The notes: a model not told the origin generated them from the letters alone. 64,000 nucleotides of DNA from Actinospineispora acaciae DSM 45401 (GCF_000620785.1 NZ_JIAI01000006.1:124001-188000); one strand, 5' to 3'; counted from the first letter of the stretch, positions 34,108 to 42,759 are shown. A program made the numbers and translations.

Positions 34108-34123
34108 GTCGAAACGATTCGAC
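34108..34123. promoter_or_regulatory. inverted repeat GTCGAA-N4-TTCGAC
   Basis: A perfect inverted repeat of 6-bp arms lies between the divergent oxidoreductase and small-protein genes, 35 nt upstream of the TTG start. It is a candidate operator; the cognate regulator is unknown. Confidence 0.4.
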
Positions 34124-34157
34124 GATGAGCTGCGATGTACTACCTGAGGGAGGAACT

Positions 34158-34346
34158 TTGAGCATCGACAGCGAGCTGGCCAGTACGGACATCGAGCGGC
34201 AGTTGCGCGAGCTGCACGACTACTACGCGTTCCAGGTCAACGTGGCCGTCGAGGAGGGCCGCGAGGGCGACATCGACGGGCTGGTGGCGAGCTACCCCGA
34301 CGAGGCCGCCCGGCTGATCGAGGAGCACCAGGCCCGCATTTCCTGA
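34158..34346 (+). CDS. small acidic helical protein
   Basis: 62 residues from a TTG that follows GGGAGGA (34149-34154). In frame there is also an ATG at 34125 without an RBS. The sequence (DIERQLRELHDYYAFQVNVAVEEGREGDIDGLV) is predominantly helical and acidic. I do not recognise a family. It is cotranscribed with the acyltransferase, which starts 18 nt after the stop. Confidence 0.6.
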   Translation: MSIDSELASTDIERQLRELHDYYAFQVNVAVEEGREGDIDGLVASYPDEAARLIEEHQARIS

Positions 34347-34364
34347 CTATTAGGCTAATGCGCC

Positions 34365-35120
34365 GTGACGAGCATGTGGGGCGCGCCGGTGCGCACGAGG
34401 TGGTCGGCGTGGCGGCAGAACCGGAGGGATCCTCGGCAGGCCCGGTTCCTCACCGTGGCCTCGCTGCGCTGGGTGATCCGCAACCGGGCGTGGACGCCGT
34501 GGTACCTGGTGCGCTACGCGCGGCTGTTGCGGTTCCGGATGGCCAACCCGCACGTGCTGCTGCGCGGCATGGTGTTCCTGGGCAAGCGGGTGGAGCTGCA
34601 CGCCCGGCCCGGGTACGGGCGGCTGGAGATCGGCCGCTGGGTGCACATCGGGGACGGCAACTCGCTGCGCTGCCACGAGGGGTCGCTGCGCATCGGCGAC
34701 AAGGTCGTGATGGGCAAGGACAACACGATCAACTGCTACCTGGACATCGAGGTCGGTGCGGCCACACTGGTCGCGGACTGGGTGTACGTCTGCGACTTCG
34801 ACCACGTGATCGCGGACATCAACCTGCCGATCAAGGACCAGGGCATCGTCAAGACGCCGGTGCGCATCGGCCCGGACTGCTGGATCGGCACCAAGGTCTC
34901 CGTCCTGCGCGGCACCAGGGTCGGCCGAGGCTGCGTCCTGGGCGCCCACGCCGTCGTGCGAGGTGACATCCCCGACTACGCCATCGCCGTGGGCTCCCCC
35001 GCGCGCGTGGTCCGCAACCGCAAGGACGACTACGCCGCCGACGCCGAACGCCGCGCCGCCCTAGCCGACATAGCCCGCAAAACCGCCCGCGCCGTAGAGG
35101 ACTCCCTCCCCCAAGACTGA
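34365..35120 (+). CDS. left-handed beta-helix acyltransferase
   Basis: 251 residues with a hexapeptide-repeat (LbH) domain from about residue 80: KDNTINCYLDIEVG, RIGPDCWIGTKVSVLRGTRVGRGCVLGAHAVV. The C-terminal SPARVVRNRK follows the PMMT-like/MAT signature. Members transfer acetyl or other acyl groups from acyl-CoA to sugars. In mycobacteria a similar protein (Rv3034c) sits next to GT4/GH57 polysaccharide genes, as here. GTG 34365, with ATG 34374 as an alternative. Confidence 0.8.
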   Translation: MTSMWGAPVRTRWSAWRQNRRDPRQARFLTVASLRWVIRNRAWTPWYLVRYARLLRFRMANPHVLLRGMVFLGKRVELHARPGYGRLEIGRWVHIGDGNSLRCHEGSLRIGDKVVMGKDNTINCYLDIEVGAATLVADWVYVCDFDHVIADINLPIKDQGIVKTPVRIGPDCWIGTKVSVLRGTRVGRGCVLGAHAVVRGDIPDYAIAVGSPARVVRNRKDDYAADAERRAALADIARKTARAVEDSLPQD

Positions 35121-35125
35121 CCCGC

Positions 35126-35168
35126 GAGTCGGGGCTCTCAGCACACTGAGTCGGGGCTCTCAGCACAC
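35126..35168. repeat. two tandem copies of a 21-nt element
   Basis: GAGTCGGGGCTCTCAGCACAC occurs at 35126-35146 and again at 35148-35168. Within the first copy and the join, CTCAG-CACA-CTGAG (35137-35150) can pair. It lies between convergent genes (acyltransferase and GT4), where a bidirectional terminator would be expected. Confidence 0.6.
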
Positions 35169-35174
35169 GTCCAG

Positions 35175-36428
35175 TCAGGGCCCGAAGGCGTTGCCCGTCG
35201 GGATCTTCGGCTTGCCGATCGGCTCCACCGGGCGCCGCCGCGCGGTCGCGTACACCGCCGCGGTGGACTCGGTGATCCGGTCCCAGTCGAACTCGGTACG
35301 CAGCCGCGCGCGGGCCGCTCGCGCCCGCACCTGCGCGGCGGAGGGGTCGTCCAGCACCGCGCCCACCGCCGCCGCGATCCCCGGCACGTCGCCCGGCGCG
35401 AACGACAACCCGGTGACGCCGTCGCGCACCACCTCGCCGAGCCCGCCGGCGGTGGACGCCACCAGCGGCGCCCCGGCGGCCGCCGTCTCCAGCGCGACCA
35501 TCCCGAACGGCTCGTAGCGGCTGGGCAGCACCACGGCGTCGACGGCGGCGAGAGCGGCCGCCAGCGACCGGTCGGGCAGGTGCCCCAGCATCCGGACCGC
35601 CCGCCGCACCCGGTGCGCGCGGGCCTGTTTGGCCAGGAACTCGGCGTGCGTGCCCTGGCCGGCCACCAGCAGCCGGGTACCCGGGTGCGCGCGGCGGATC
35701 CGGGGCAGCGCGGCGATCAGGTCCTGCACGCCCTTCTCGTACTCCAGCCGCCCGAAGTAGAGCAGCAGCGGCGCGCCGTCCGGGGCGTAGCGTTCGCGCA
35801 CCGCGTCCACCTCGGCGCGCCGCACCCGCCAGCGGCGCGGCTCGATCCCGTTGTGCAGCACGTGGACGTCCGCCGGGTCCAGGTCGAACAGCCCGGACGC
35901 CTCCGCGCGCATCGCCTCCGAGCAGGTGATCAGCGCGTCCGCGCGCCGGGCCAGCCACCACTCCACCGAATGCACCTGCTGGCTGACCACGCTGGACAGC
36001 CACCCGGAGTGCCGGCCGGCCTCGGTGGCGTGCACGGTGACCACCAGCGGCACGGACACCAGGTCGGCCACCCCGATCGAGGCGTGCGCCACCAGCCAGT
36101 CGTGCGCGTGCACCACGTCGGGGCGCCAGCCGTCCAGCCACCCGGGCGCGGCGCGTAACAGCCCGTGGTTCATGCCCAGCGTCCAGGCGATCATGTCGCG
36201 CTCGAACTCCAGGTGCGCCGGGTCCTCGGCCACCCGCAGCACCCGCACCCCGTCCACCAGCTCGTCCTCGGTGGGGTGGGTGGTGGCGTCCGTGCCGGAC
36301 GGCTGGCGGGACAGCACCCGCACGTCATGGCCGGCCGCGGCGAGCCGGCGGGCCAGCGCGTGCACGTGCCGGCCGAGCCCGCCCACGACGACCGGCGGGT
36401 ACTCCCAGGACACGATCAGTACGCGCAT
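35175..36428 (-). CDS. GT4 glycosyltransferase (glycogen-synthase-like)
   Basis: 417 residues of GT-B fold. N-terminal MRVLIVSWEYPPVVVGGLGRHVHAL is the typical glycogen synthase/GT4 start with the G-rich acceptor loop. The C-terminal half has YFGRLEYEKGVQDLIAAL and SRYEPFGMVALETAAAGAPLVAS, with the donor-binding E-x7-E. Family members of this order (for example Rv3032 in Mycobacterium) elongate alpha-1,4-glucans. It is last in a minus-strand operon after the GH57 and methyltransferase genes, with 9 nt between genes. Confidence 0.9.
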   Translation of the reverse strand: MRVLIVSWEYPPVVVGGLGRHVHALARRLAAAGHDVRVLSRQPSGTDATTHPTEDELVDGVRVLRVAEDPAHLEFERDMIAWTLGMNHGLLRAAPGWLDGWRPDVVHAHDWLVAHASIGVADLVSVPLVVTVHATEAGRHSGWLSSVVSQQVHSVEWWLARRADALITCSEAMRAEASGLFDLDPADVHVLHNGIEPRRWRVRRAEVDAVRERYAPDGAPLLLYFGRLEYEKGVQDLIAALPRIRRAHPGTRLLVAGQGTHAEFLAKQARAHRVRRAVRMLGHLPDRSLAAALAAVDAVVLPSRYEPFGMVALETAAAGAPLVASTAGGLGEVVRDGVTGLSFAPGDVPGIAAAVGAVLDDPSAAQVRARAARARLRTEFDWDRITESTAAVYATARRRPVEPIGKPKIPTGNAFGP

Positions 36429-36437
36429 GGGGTCAAC

Positions 36438-38024
36438 TTACCGGCCGGTAGGCACGCAACAGGTGGAACGGTCGTCCGCGCGGCGTAACAACCGTGCGTC
36501 CAGTTGGCCGAACACGGTGTCGCGAGCGTCGCAGTCGGCGACCACCTCGGCGGCCTCGTCGCGCCGGCCCGCGCTGAGCCGGTCCGTGATCTCCACCACA
36601 TGCTCGGCGTGGTGGGCCGCCCGGGACCGCGCGTAGTCGGCCGCCGAGCTCTTGCTGACCATGAACGCCCAGTCGCTGGACAGCGCCAGCAGCGCCTGCC
36701 TGGCCAGGCCGTCCAGCACCCGGTCGCGCGCCGCCCCGCCGCCGTGCGGCGAGTCCACGGCGGACACCAGCCGCCGCTGGACGTTGCGGCTCAGGTCCAG
36801 CAGGTCGGCCACCAGCGCGCCGTCCCAGACCCGCCAGTCCTTGCCGGATCCCCAGGACGACGCCGGCAGCTCCACCGGCCCGCCGAGCAGCCCGGCGTCC
36901 AGCGCCCCGCGCAGCGTGGTCACCCGCACGCCGGCCCTCGGCAGCTCGCGCAGCACGGTGGCCAGCCACTCCGGGCCCTCGAACCACCAGTGCCCGAACA
37001 GCTCGGTGTCGTAGGCGGCCACCACCAGCGCCGGCCGGCCGTGCTGGGCGGCCAGCTTGGCCAGCCGGGAGCGGACCACGGTGACGAAGTCCGCGGCGTG
37101 CCGGCGCACCGCCTCGCTGGCCGGCTCGGGGTCGTAGGGCTTCTTGCGCTCGGGCGGGATCGCGCGGCCGGTGACCCTGGACGGTTTGAGCCCGGACCCG
37201 TGGTGGAACGTGTGGAAGTCGCGGTAGTCCTTGTGCCCGGGGTAGCCGGACTTCGGCGACCACACCCGGTAGGTCACCGGCAGGTCCCGTCCGAAGCACA
37301 CCACGTCGGTGTCGCCGACGGTGCGGGCGAACGCGGTGTCGCCGCGCATGGCCGGCCCGTCCACCAGGAACCGCTGCACGCCGGCCGAGGCGTACCCGTG
37401 CTCCATGCCCGGCGCGTACCCGCACTCCGGCGCCCAGATCCCGGCCGGCCGCGAGCCCAGCCGCCGCGCGGTGTCGTCCAGCCCGGCGCGCAGCGCGAAC
37501 TCCCGCACCCGGGGCCCGAGCAACGGCTGGAACGGGTGGGTGGCCGGGCCGCCGAGCAGCTCGACGACGCCCGCGTCGACCAGCGGGCGCAGCACCGCCG
37601 AGCCGCCGTGGCGCCAGTTGGCCTCGAAGTCGGCCAGCGCGGCGGTGGCCCTCTGGTGCTCGGCGGCGGCCAGCCTGGCCAGCGCGGGGCCGTCGCGGCG
37701 GGTGTGGGTGGCCACCTCGGTGGCCAGGCCGTGCGCGCGCAGCAGCCAGCTGCCCAGCCAGTCGTGCATGCCGCGCAGGCAGTACGGGTCGTCCAGCTGC
37801 GCGGCGAGCACCGGGGTCACGCCGAGGGTGAGCACGTCGCGCTGTCCCTGCTCGCCCAGCCGGCGCAGCAGGTCGATCACCGGCAGGTAGGAGCCGGCCC
37901 AGGCCTGGTAGAGCCACTCCTCGCCGACCGGCCACGCGCCGTGGCGGGCCAGCCAGGGCAGGTGGCTGTGCAGGACCAGGCAGAACGTCCCGACCGGCTC
38001 GGTCGGGCTCGCGCTCGGGCTCAC
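36438..38024 (-). CDS. GH57 alpha-1,4-glucan branching enzyme
   Basis: 528 residues. GH57 conserved regions are visible: LHSHLPW near the N-terminus, nucleophile-containing GIWAPECGYAPGM, and acid AYDTELFGHWWFEGPEW. GH57 enzymes of this length branch alpha-1,4 glucans. GTG 38024 overlaps the methyltransferase stop by 4 nt. In Mycobacterium the homologous gene (Rv3031) is also between a methyltransferase and GT4, in methylglucose lipopolysaccharide biosynthesis. Confidence 0.88.
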   Translation of the reverse strand: MSPSASPTEPVGTFCLVLHSHLPWLARHGAWPVGEEWLYQAWAGSYLPVIDLLRRLGEQGQRDVLTLGVTPVLAAQLDDPYCLRGMHDWLGSWLLRAHGLATEVATHTRRDGPALARLAAAEHQRATAALADFEANWRHGGSAVLRPLVDAGVVELLGGPATHPFQPLLGPRVREFALRAGLDDTARRLGSRPAGIWAPECGYAPGMEHGYASAGVQRFLVDGPAMRGDTAFARTVGDTDVVCFGRDLPVTYRVWSPKSGYPGHKDYRDFHTFHHGSGLKPSRVTGRAIPPERKKPYDPEPASEAVRRHAADFVTVVRSRLAKLAAQHGRPALVVAAYDTELFGHWWFEGPEWLATVLRELPRAGVRVTTLRGALDAGLLGGPVELPASSWGSGKDWRVWDGALVADLLDLSRNVQRRLVSAVDSPHGGGAARDRVLDGLARQALLALSSDWAFMVSKSSAADYARSRAAHHAEHVVEITDRLSAGRRDEAAEVVADCDARDTVFGQLDARLLRRADDRSTCCVPTGR

Positions 38025-38779
38025 CGAAGTACCGGCGCTTCGGCGACGGCGACCAGGTCCAGGCTCTCGTCCACCCGGTCGTCGTCGATCTCGAAGTCGT
38101 CGGCACGCACCCCGGCCACCGCCGCGCGCAGCCCTTCCGGCCACTCGCCGCCGCCCAGCGCGACGGCCACCTGCGCGTCGATCAGCGACCCGCCGTGCTC
38201 GGCGTCCAGCGCGCGCAGCCCGGGGCCGTGGCGCAGCCCGAGCATCGCGCGCACCGTGAACCCGGCGTCGGTGAGCAGCCCGGCCAGCTCGGCGGCGGAC
38301 AGCTCACGGGTGTGGAACGGGTTGAGCGGGGTGTCCCGGCCGGGGGAGAACGTGATCCGGTTGGGCGTGGTGACCAGCAGCCGCCCGCCGGGCCGCAGCA
38401 CCCTGGCGCACTCCGCAAGGAACCCGGCCTGGTCCCACAGGTGCTCGATGACCTGCAGGTTCGCCACGACGTCCACCGCCGCGTCGGCCACCGGAAGGCA
38501 GGCCAGGTTGCCCCGCGCCACCTTGATGTCCGGATACCGCGCCGCCGCGTGCGCCGCCGCCGACTCGTCGTAGTCCAGCCCTACGACCAGCCGCGCATGC
38601 CGGGCGAACAGCGCGGCCCCGTACCCCTCCCCGCAGCCCGCCTCCAGCACCACCGCGTCCCCGCACAGGCCGGCCAGCCGCAGGTAGGCGGCCTCGTGGC
38701 GGCGGAACCAGTAGTTCTCCTCGGGAATGCCGGGAACGGTGCGCTCACCCGTGAGCGTCAGCGTCGGCTCGGAGGGCAT
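38021..38779 (-). CDS. SAM-dependent methyltransferase next to glucan genes
   Basis: 252 residues. Motif I VVLEAGCGEGYGAALFARH, post-motif LVVGLDYDESAA, and DVVANLQVIEHLWDQAGF with LRPGGRLLVTTPN. In Mycobacterium the analogous gene (Rv3030) lies next to GH57 and GT4 genes for methylated glucans, so an O-methylation role on the polysaccharide is likely here, by context. First gene of the three-gene operon. Confidence 0.85.
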   Translation of the reverse strand: MPSEPTLTLTGERTVPGIPEENYWFRRHEAAYLRLAGLCGDAVVLEAGCGEGYGAALFARHARLVVGLDYDESAAAHAAARYPDIKVARGNLACLPVADAAVDVVANLQVIEHLWDQAGFLAECARVLRPGGRLLVTTPNRITFSPGRDTPLNPFHTRELSAAELAGLLTDAGFTVRAMLGLRHGPGLRALDAEHGGSLIDAQVAVALGGGEWPEGLRAAVAGVRADDFEIDDDRVDESLDLVAVAEAPVLR

Positions 38780-39161
38780 GGCAGCGACACTAGGCCATAT
38801 AACCCCCTCGTCGGAGGAACGGCATCACGCTCGGTGAGCAGCCTCACCCGCCACTAGGCCATTGGGTGTCGCATAGCTTGTCGGGGTGTCGCGCATGGTG
38901 CGGGGTGTGCGACACCTCGGGTAGGTGCGCGGCGCTCGCCGGCGGCGGCCGGTGATCAGTGTCACGGGGGTTCGTGGTGAGGATCACCGGACGAGGTATG
39001 TCAGTGGGCGGGGGTGCTCGGCCACGATGGGCTCAAGTTACCCCGACGTAGCGTGGCGGGGTACCAGGATGGAAGAGTCGGCAAGAGGCGGGTCGTTCTC
39101 GCGCCCGAGGGCCGAGGGCCTCGTCGGTCCACTGAAACAGTCAGGAGGTCGAAGGGGACCG
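38780..39161. other. 382-nt intergenic region upstream of etfB
   Basis: No ORF of note. It contains two direct GGTGTCGC elements (38865-38872, 38885-38892) and an inverted one (38909-38916), plus the inverted repeat TACCCCG (39039-39045)/CGGGGTA (39057-39063) about 100 nt before etfB. It should hold the divergent promoters for the polysaccharide operon and for etfB; neither can be placed with confidence. Confidence 0.5.
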
Positions 39162-39947
39162 ATGAACATTGTCGTGCTGGTCAAGCAGGTGCCGGACACG
39201 TACTCCGAACGCAAGCTGGCCGATGCGGACCACACGCTCGATCGGGATGCCTCGGACGCGGTGATCGATGAGATCAACGAACGCGCGGTGGAGGCGGCGC
39301 TCCAGTTGAAGGAGGCGCACGACGGCGAGGTGACCGTGGTGTGCGTGGGGCCGGATCGGGCGAACGAGGCCATTCGCAAGGCGTTGTCGATGGGTGCGGA
39401 CAAGGCCGTGCACCTGTCCGACGAGGCGTTGCACGGCTCGGACGCGGTGCAGACTGCGCGCGCGTTGGCTAAGGTCATCGGCACCGTCGATGGCGGCTTC
39501 GACCTGGTGGTCGCGGGCAACGAGGCCAGCGACGGGCGGACCGGGGCGGTGCCGGCGATGGTGGCCGACGTACTCGGGCTGCCGGCGCTGACCCACGCCC
39601 AGGAGCTCGCGGTCGAGGGCACCACGGTGAACGTGACGCGCGGTACCGACGACGGCATCACCAAGCTGACCGCCGAGCTGCCCGCGCTGGTCAGCGTCGG
39701 TGAGAAGATCAACGAGCCGAGGTACCCGTCGTTCAAGGGGATCATGGCGGCGAAGAAGAAGCCGGTCGCCGCGCTGACCCTGGCCGACGCCGGGATCGAC
39801 GCCGGCGAGGTGGGCCTGGCGAACGCGCTGTCCACGGTGACCGCGGCGGCGCCGAAACCGCCGAAGTCGGGCGGCGAGAAGGTCGAGGACGAGGGCGACG
39901 GCGGGACGAAGATCGCCGAGTACCTGGTCGCGCAGAAGATCATCTGA
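39162..39947 (+). CDS. etfB: electron transfer flavoprotein beta subunit
   Basis: 261 residues. MNIVVLVKQVPDTYSERKL and EVTVVCVGPDRANEAIRKALSMGADKAVHL match FixA/EtfB, and DGRTGAVPAMVADVLGLPAL the AMP-binding signature region. It transfers electrons from acyl-CoA dehydrogenases to the respiratory chain through EtfA's FAD. ATG 39162 has AAGGGGA upstream; the frame stays open further 5' but that part is out of family. Followed by etfA. Confidence 0.93.
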   Translation: MNIVVLVKQVPDTYSERKLADADHTLDRDASDAVIDEINERAVEAALQLKEAHDGEVTVVCVGPDRANEAIRKALSMGADKAVHLSDEALHGSDAVQTARALAKVIGTVDGGFDLVVAGNEASDGRTGAVPAMVADVLGLPALTHAQELAVEGTTVNVTRGTDDGITKLTAELPALVSVGEKINEPRYPSFKGIMAAKKKPVAALTLADAGIDAGEVGLANALSTVTAAAPKPPKSGGEKVEDEGDGGTKIAEYLVAQKII

Positions 39948-39974
39948 GCCGGTCGACGGAGGAGGAGAAACGTT

Positions 39975-40931
39975 ATGGCTGAAGTCCTTGTCCTCGTCGA
40001 CCACGCGGACGGCGAGATCAAGAAGGTGACCTACGAGCTGCTCACCGCCGCCCGTGCGCTGGGTGAGCCCTCGGCGGTGGTGGCCGGCGCGCCCGGCACC
40101 GCCGGCAAGCTGGCCGACGGGCTGCGCGCCCACGGCGCGGCGAAGATCTACGTGGCGGAGTCCGACGAGGTGGACAACTACCTCGGCGGCGCGCAGGTCG
40201 CGGTGCTGGAGCAGCTGATCGGGTCGGCCGACCCGGCGGCGGTGCTGATCCCGGCCAGCACGGACGGCAAGGAGATCGCCGGCCGGCTCGCGGTCCGCAC
40301 CGGCTCCGCGCTGCTCACCGACGTCATCGGGGTGGACGGCGACGGCTCCGTGCAGCACTCCATCTTCGGCGGCGCGTTCGTGGTCACCGCCAAGGCGAAC
40401 ACCGCGCACCCGGTGATCACCGTGCGGCCCGGCGCGGTGGACGCCGAGCCGGCCGACGGCGCCGGTGCCGAGCAGGCCGTCGAGGTGCCCGCGCTGACCG
40501 GACGGCACGCCACCGTCGTGAGCAGGGAACCGATCGTGGGCGGTGACCGCCCGGAGCTGACCGAGGCCTCCATCGTGGTCTCCGGCGGCCGGGGCGTCGG
40601 CTCGGCGGACAACTTCGCCGTGGTCGAGGCGCTCGCCGACTCCCTGGGCGCCGCCGTGGGCGCGTCCCGCGCGGCCGTGGACTCGGGCTACTACCCGAAC
40701 CAGTTCCAGGTCGGGCAGACCGGCAAGACCGTCTCGCCGCAGCTCTACATCGCGCTGGGCATCTCCGGGGCGATCCAGCACCGCGCCGGCATGCAGACCT
40801 CGAAGACCATCATCGCGGTCAACAAGGACGCCGAGGCGCCGATCTTCGAGATCGCCGACTACGGCGTCGTCGGCGACCTGTTCAACGTCGCGCCGCAACT
40901 CACCGAGGCCGTCGCCAAACGCAAGAGCTGA
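39975..40931 (+). CDS. etfA: electron transfer flavoprotein alpha subunit
   Basis: 318 residues. The N-terminal domain is AEVLVLVDHADGEIKKV; the C-terminal FAD-binding domain has the EtfA signature region ASIVVSGGRGVGSADNFAVVE, then LGAAVGASRAAVDSGY and LYIALGISGAIQHRAGM. Forms a heterodimer with EtfB. ATG 39975 has GGAGGAG upstream. It is followed by palindromic repeat copy 2. Confidence 0.94.
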   Translation: MAEVLVLVDHADGEIKKVTYELLTAARALGEPSAVVAGAPGTAGKLADGLRAHGAAKIYVAESDEVDNYLGGAQVAVLEQLIGSADPAAVLIPASTDGKEIAGRLAVRTGSALLTDVIGVDGDGSVQHSIFGGAFVVTAKANTAHPVITVRPGAVDAEPADGAGAEQAVEVPALTGRHATVVSREPIVGGDRPELTEASIVVSGGRGVGSADNFAVVEALADSLGAAVGASRAAVDSGYYPNQFQVGQTGKTVSPQLYIALGISGAIQHRAGMQTSKTIIAVNKDAEAPIFEIADYGVVGDLFNVAPQLTEAVAKRKS

Positions 40932-40935
40932 AAGA

Positions 40936-40981
40936 CCCGTGAGTGGCTAGGGTCGCCAGAGCGGCCCTAGCCACTCACGGG
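40936..40981. repeat. palindromic hairpin repeat, copy 2
   Basis: 17-bp arms CCCGTGAGTGGCTAGGG/CCCTAGCCACTCACGGG around TCGCCAGAGCGG. It starts 5 nt after the etfA stop, so it is placed as a terminator would be. Confidence 0.9.
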
Positions 40982-41056
40982 GTATTCACCCGGTTGCCAT
41001 CGCGGCGCCGCCGGTGATGAGCCGAGTCGTTCCACAGGCCGGGTAAACCGTGCGTT

Positions 41057-41827
41057 ATGACGCAGTCACAGCTGCTCGTGAGCACGCCACCGACCGAACA
41101 GACCGGCCCGACCTCGCGCTACTCGCTGCTGCTGACCAGGAACGACGCCGACGTGGACGCCGCCCAGCGGCTCCGGTACCGGGTCTTCGCGGGCGAGCTC
41201 GGCGCGAGCCTGAGCGACCCGGCCAACGGGCGAGACGTCGACAGGTTCGACGAGCACTGTGACCACCTGATCGTCCGCGCCGACCGCACCGGCGAGATCG
41301 TGGGCACCTACCGGATGCTCCCACCGGAGCGGGTCCCCGCCGCCGGCGGCTACTACTCGGAGACCGAGTTCGACCTCTCGTCGTTCGCCGAGCTGCGCCC
41401 GTCGCTGGTGGAGGCCGGCCGCTCCTGCGTGCACCCCGACCACCGCACCGGCGCCGTGGTGAGCCTGGTGTGGGCCGGCATCGCCCGCTACCTGCTGCTC
41501 ACCGGGCACTCCCACCTGACCGGCTGCGCGAGCATCCCCCTGGCCGACGGCGGCCTGCAGGCGGCGGGGGTGTGGGACGTGGCGCGGGCCAAGCACCTGT
41601 CCCCGCCCGAGCTGCGGGTCAGCCCGCACCGGCCGTGGACCCCCGGGCCGCGCCCGGAGCGCACGGTGATCCCGCCGCTGCTGCGCGGCTACCTGCGGCT
41701 GGGCGCCTGGGTGTGCGGGCCGCCCGCGCACGACCCGGACTTCGGCGTCGCCGACCTGCTGGTGCTGCTCTCGCTGGAGCGGGTGGACCAGCGGTACCTG
41801 CGGTTCTTCCTCGGCGGCCAGTCATGA
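41057..41827 (+). CDS. GNAT acyltransferase, OlsB-like
   Basis: 256 residues. LRYRVFAGELGASLSDPANGRDVDRFDEHCDHLIVRA, VGTYRMLPPE, VEAGRSCVHPDHRTGAVVSLVWAGIARYL match the Acetyltransf_5 family that acylates ornithine or related acceptors using acyl-ACP. It is translationally coupled to the PlsC-like gene (ATGA), which fits a two-step acylation of an aminolipid such as ornithine lipid. That pathway is an inference; the mycobacterial counterpart pair is Rv3027c-Rv3026c. Confidence 0.85.
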   Translation: MTQSQLLVSTPPTEQTGPTSRYSLLLTRNDADVDAAQRLRYRVFAGELGASLSDPANGRDVDRFDEHCDHLIVRADRTGEIVGTYRMLPPERVPAAGGYYSETEFDLSSFAELRPSLVEAGRSCVHPDHRTGAVVSLVWAGIARYLLLTGHSHLTGCASIPLADGGLQAAGVWDVARAKHLSPPELRVSPHRPWTPGPRPERTVIPPLLRGYLRLGAWVCGPPAHDPDFGVADLLVLLSLERVDQRYLRFFLGGQS

Positions 41828-42759
41828 GTGGGCACGCCGTACTGCCGCCGGTGGCGCTGCGGGCCGGGCACTCGTGGGCTCCGGCGTCGCCGTGCGGGCC
41901 GGAGTGCCTGCCGGCGGACGGCGAGCTGCCCCGGGTCGGGCGGATCCGGGTCGCGGTGCGGTTGGCCGCGGTGGCCACGCTGGTGCTGGGTACCGGGCTG
42001 GCCGCGGTGGTGCTGCCGTTTCTCGGGGTGCGCCGGCGGGCGAACGTGCTGCGGGTGATGTTCCGGGCGGCGCTGCGGGCGGCCGGGGTCCGGCTGGTGG
42101 TCTCCGGTTCCGAACGGCTCTCCGACGGCGCGGGCGGAGGCGGGGTGTTGGTGGTGGCGAACCACCTGTCCTGGTTGGACGTGCTGGCGCTCGGCGCCGT
42201 GCAGCCGATGCGGATGGTGGCCAAGCGGGAGATCAAGGACTGGCCGGCGATCGGCGCGCTGGCGGCCAGGGTGGGCACGCTGTTCGTGGACAGGGCGGGG
42301 CTGCGCGAGCTGCCGTCCGTGGTGGCCCAGACGGCGGCGGCGCTGCGGGAGGGCTCGCTGGTCGGGCTGTTCCCGGAGGGGACTACATGGTGCGGCGCCG
42401 CGTCCGGGGTGTTCCGCAGGGCCGGTTTCCAGGCCGCGCTGGACGCCGGCGTGCCGGTCCGCCCGGTGGCGCAGCGGATGCGGCTGCCCGGCGGCGAGCC
42501 GACCACCGCGGGCGCGTTCATCGGCGACGACACGCTGCTCGACTCCATGCTGCGGGTGATGCGGCTGCCCGGGCTGGTGCTCGAGGTCGAGGTGCTCCCG
42601 CCGCTGGCGGCCGACGGCGTGGACCGGCGCGAGCTGGCCCGCCGCGCCGAGCTGGCCATCGCGGCCGCCACCGGCGTACCGGCACCGGCGGCGAAGACCC
42701 CGGCCCCGAAGACTCCGGCCACGAAGACCCCGGCCGCTCGGGTTGCCGCCGCGGCCTAA
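41824..42759 (+). CDS. PlsC-family acyltransferase
   Basis: 311 residues. The catalytic motif is VANHLSWLDVLAL (HxxxxD) and the second motif LVGLFPEGTTWCG. Family members acylate lysophospholipids or lyso-ornithine lipids at the membrane, consistent with the hydrophobic segment VRLAAVATLVLGTGLAAVVLP near residue 45. The C-terminus ends in KTPA repeats (residues about 285-306). ATG 41824 overlaps the stop of the GNAT gene. Convergent with the next methyltransferase by 4 nt. Confidence 0.87.
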   Translation: MSGHAVLPPVALRAGHSWAPASPCGPECLPADGELPRVGRIRVAVRLAAVATLVLGTGLAAVVLPFLGVRRRANVLRVMFRAALRAAGVRLVVSGSERLSDGAGGGGVLVVANHLSWLDVLALGAVQPMRMVAKREIKDWPAIGALAARVGTLFVDRAGLRELPSVVAQTAAALREGSLVGLFPEGTTWCGAASGVFRRAGFQAALDAGVPVRPVAQRMRLPGGEPTTAGAFIGDDTLLDSMLRVMRLPGLVLEVEVLPPLAADGVDRRELARRAELAIAAATGVPAPAAKTPAPKTPATKTPAARVAAAA

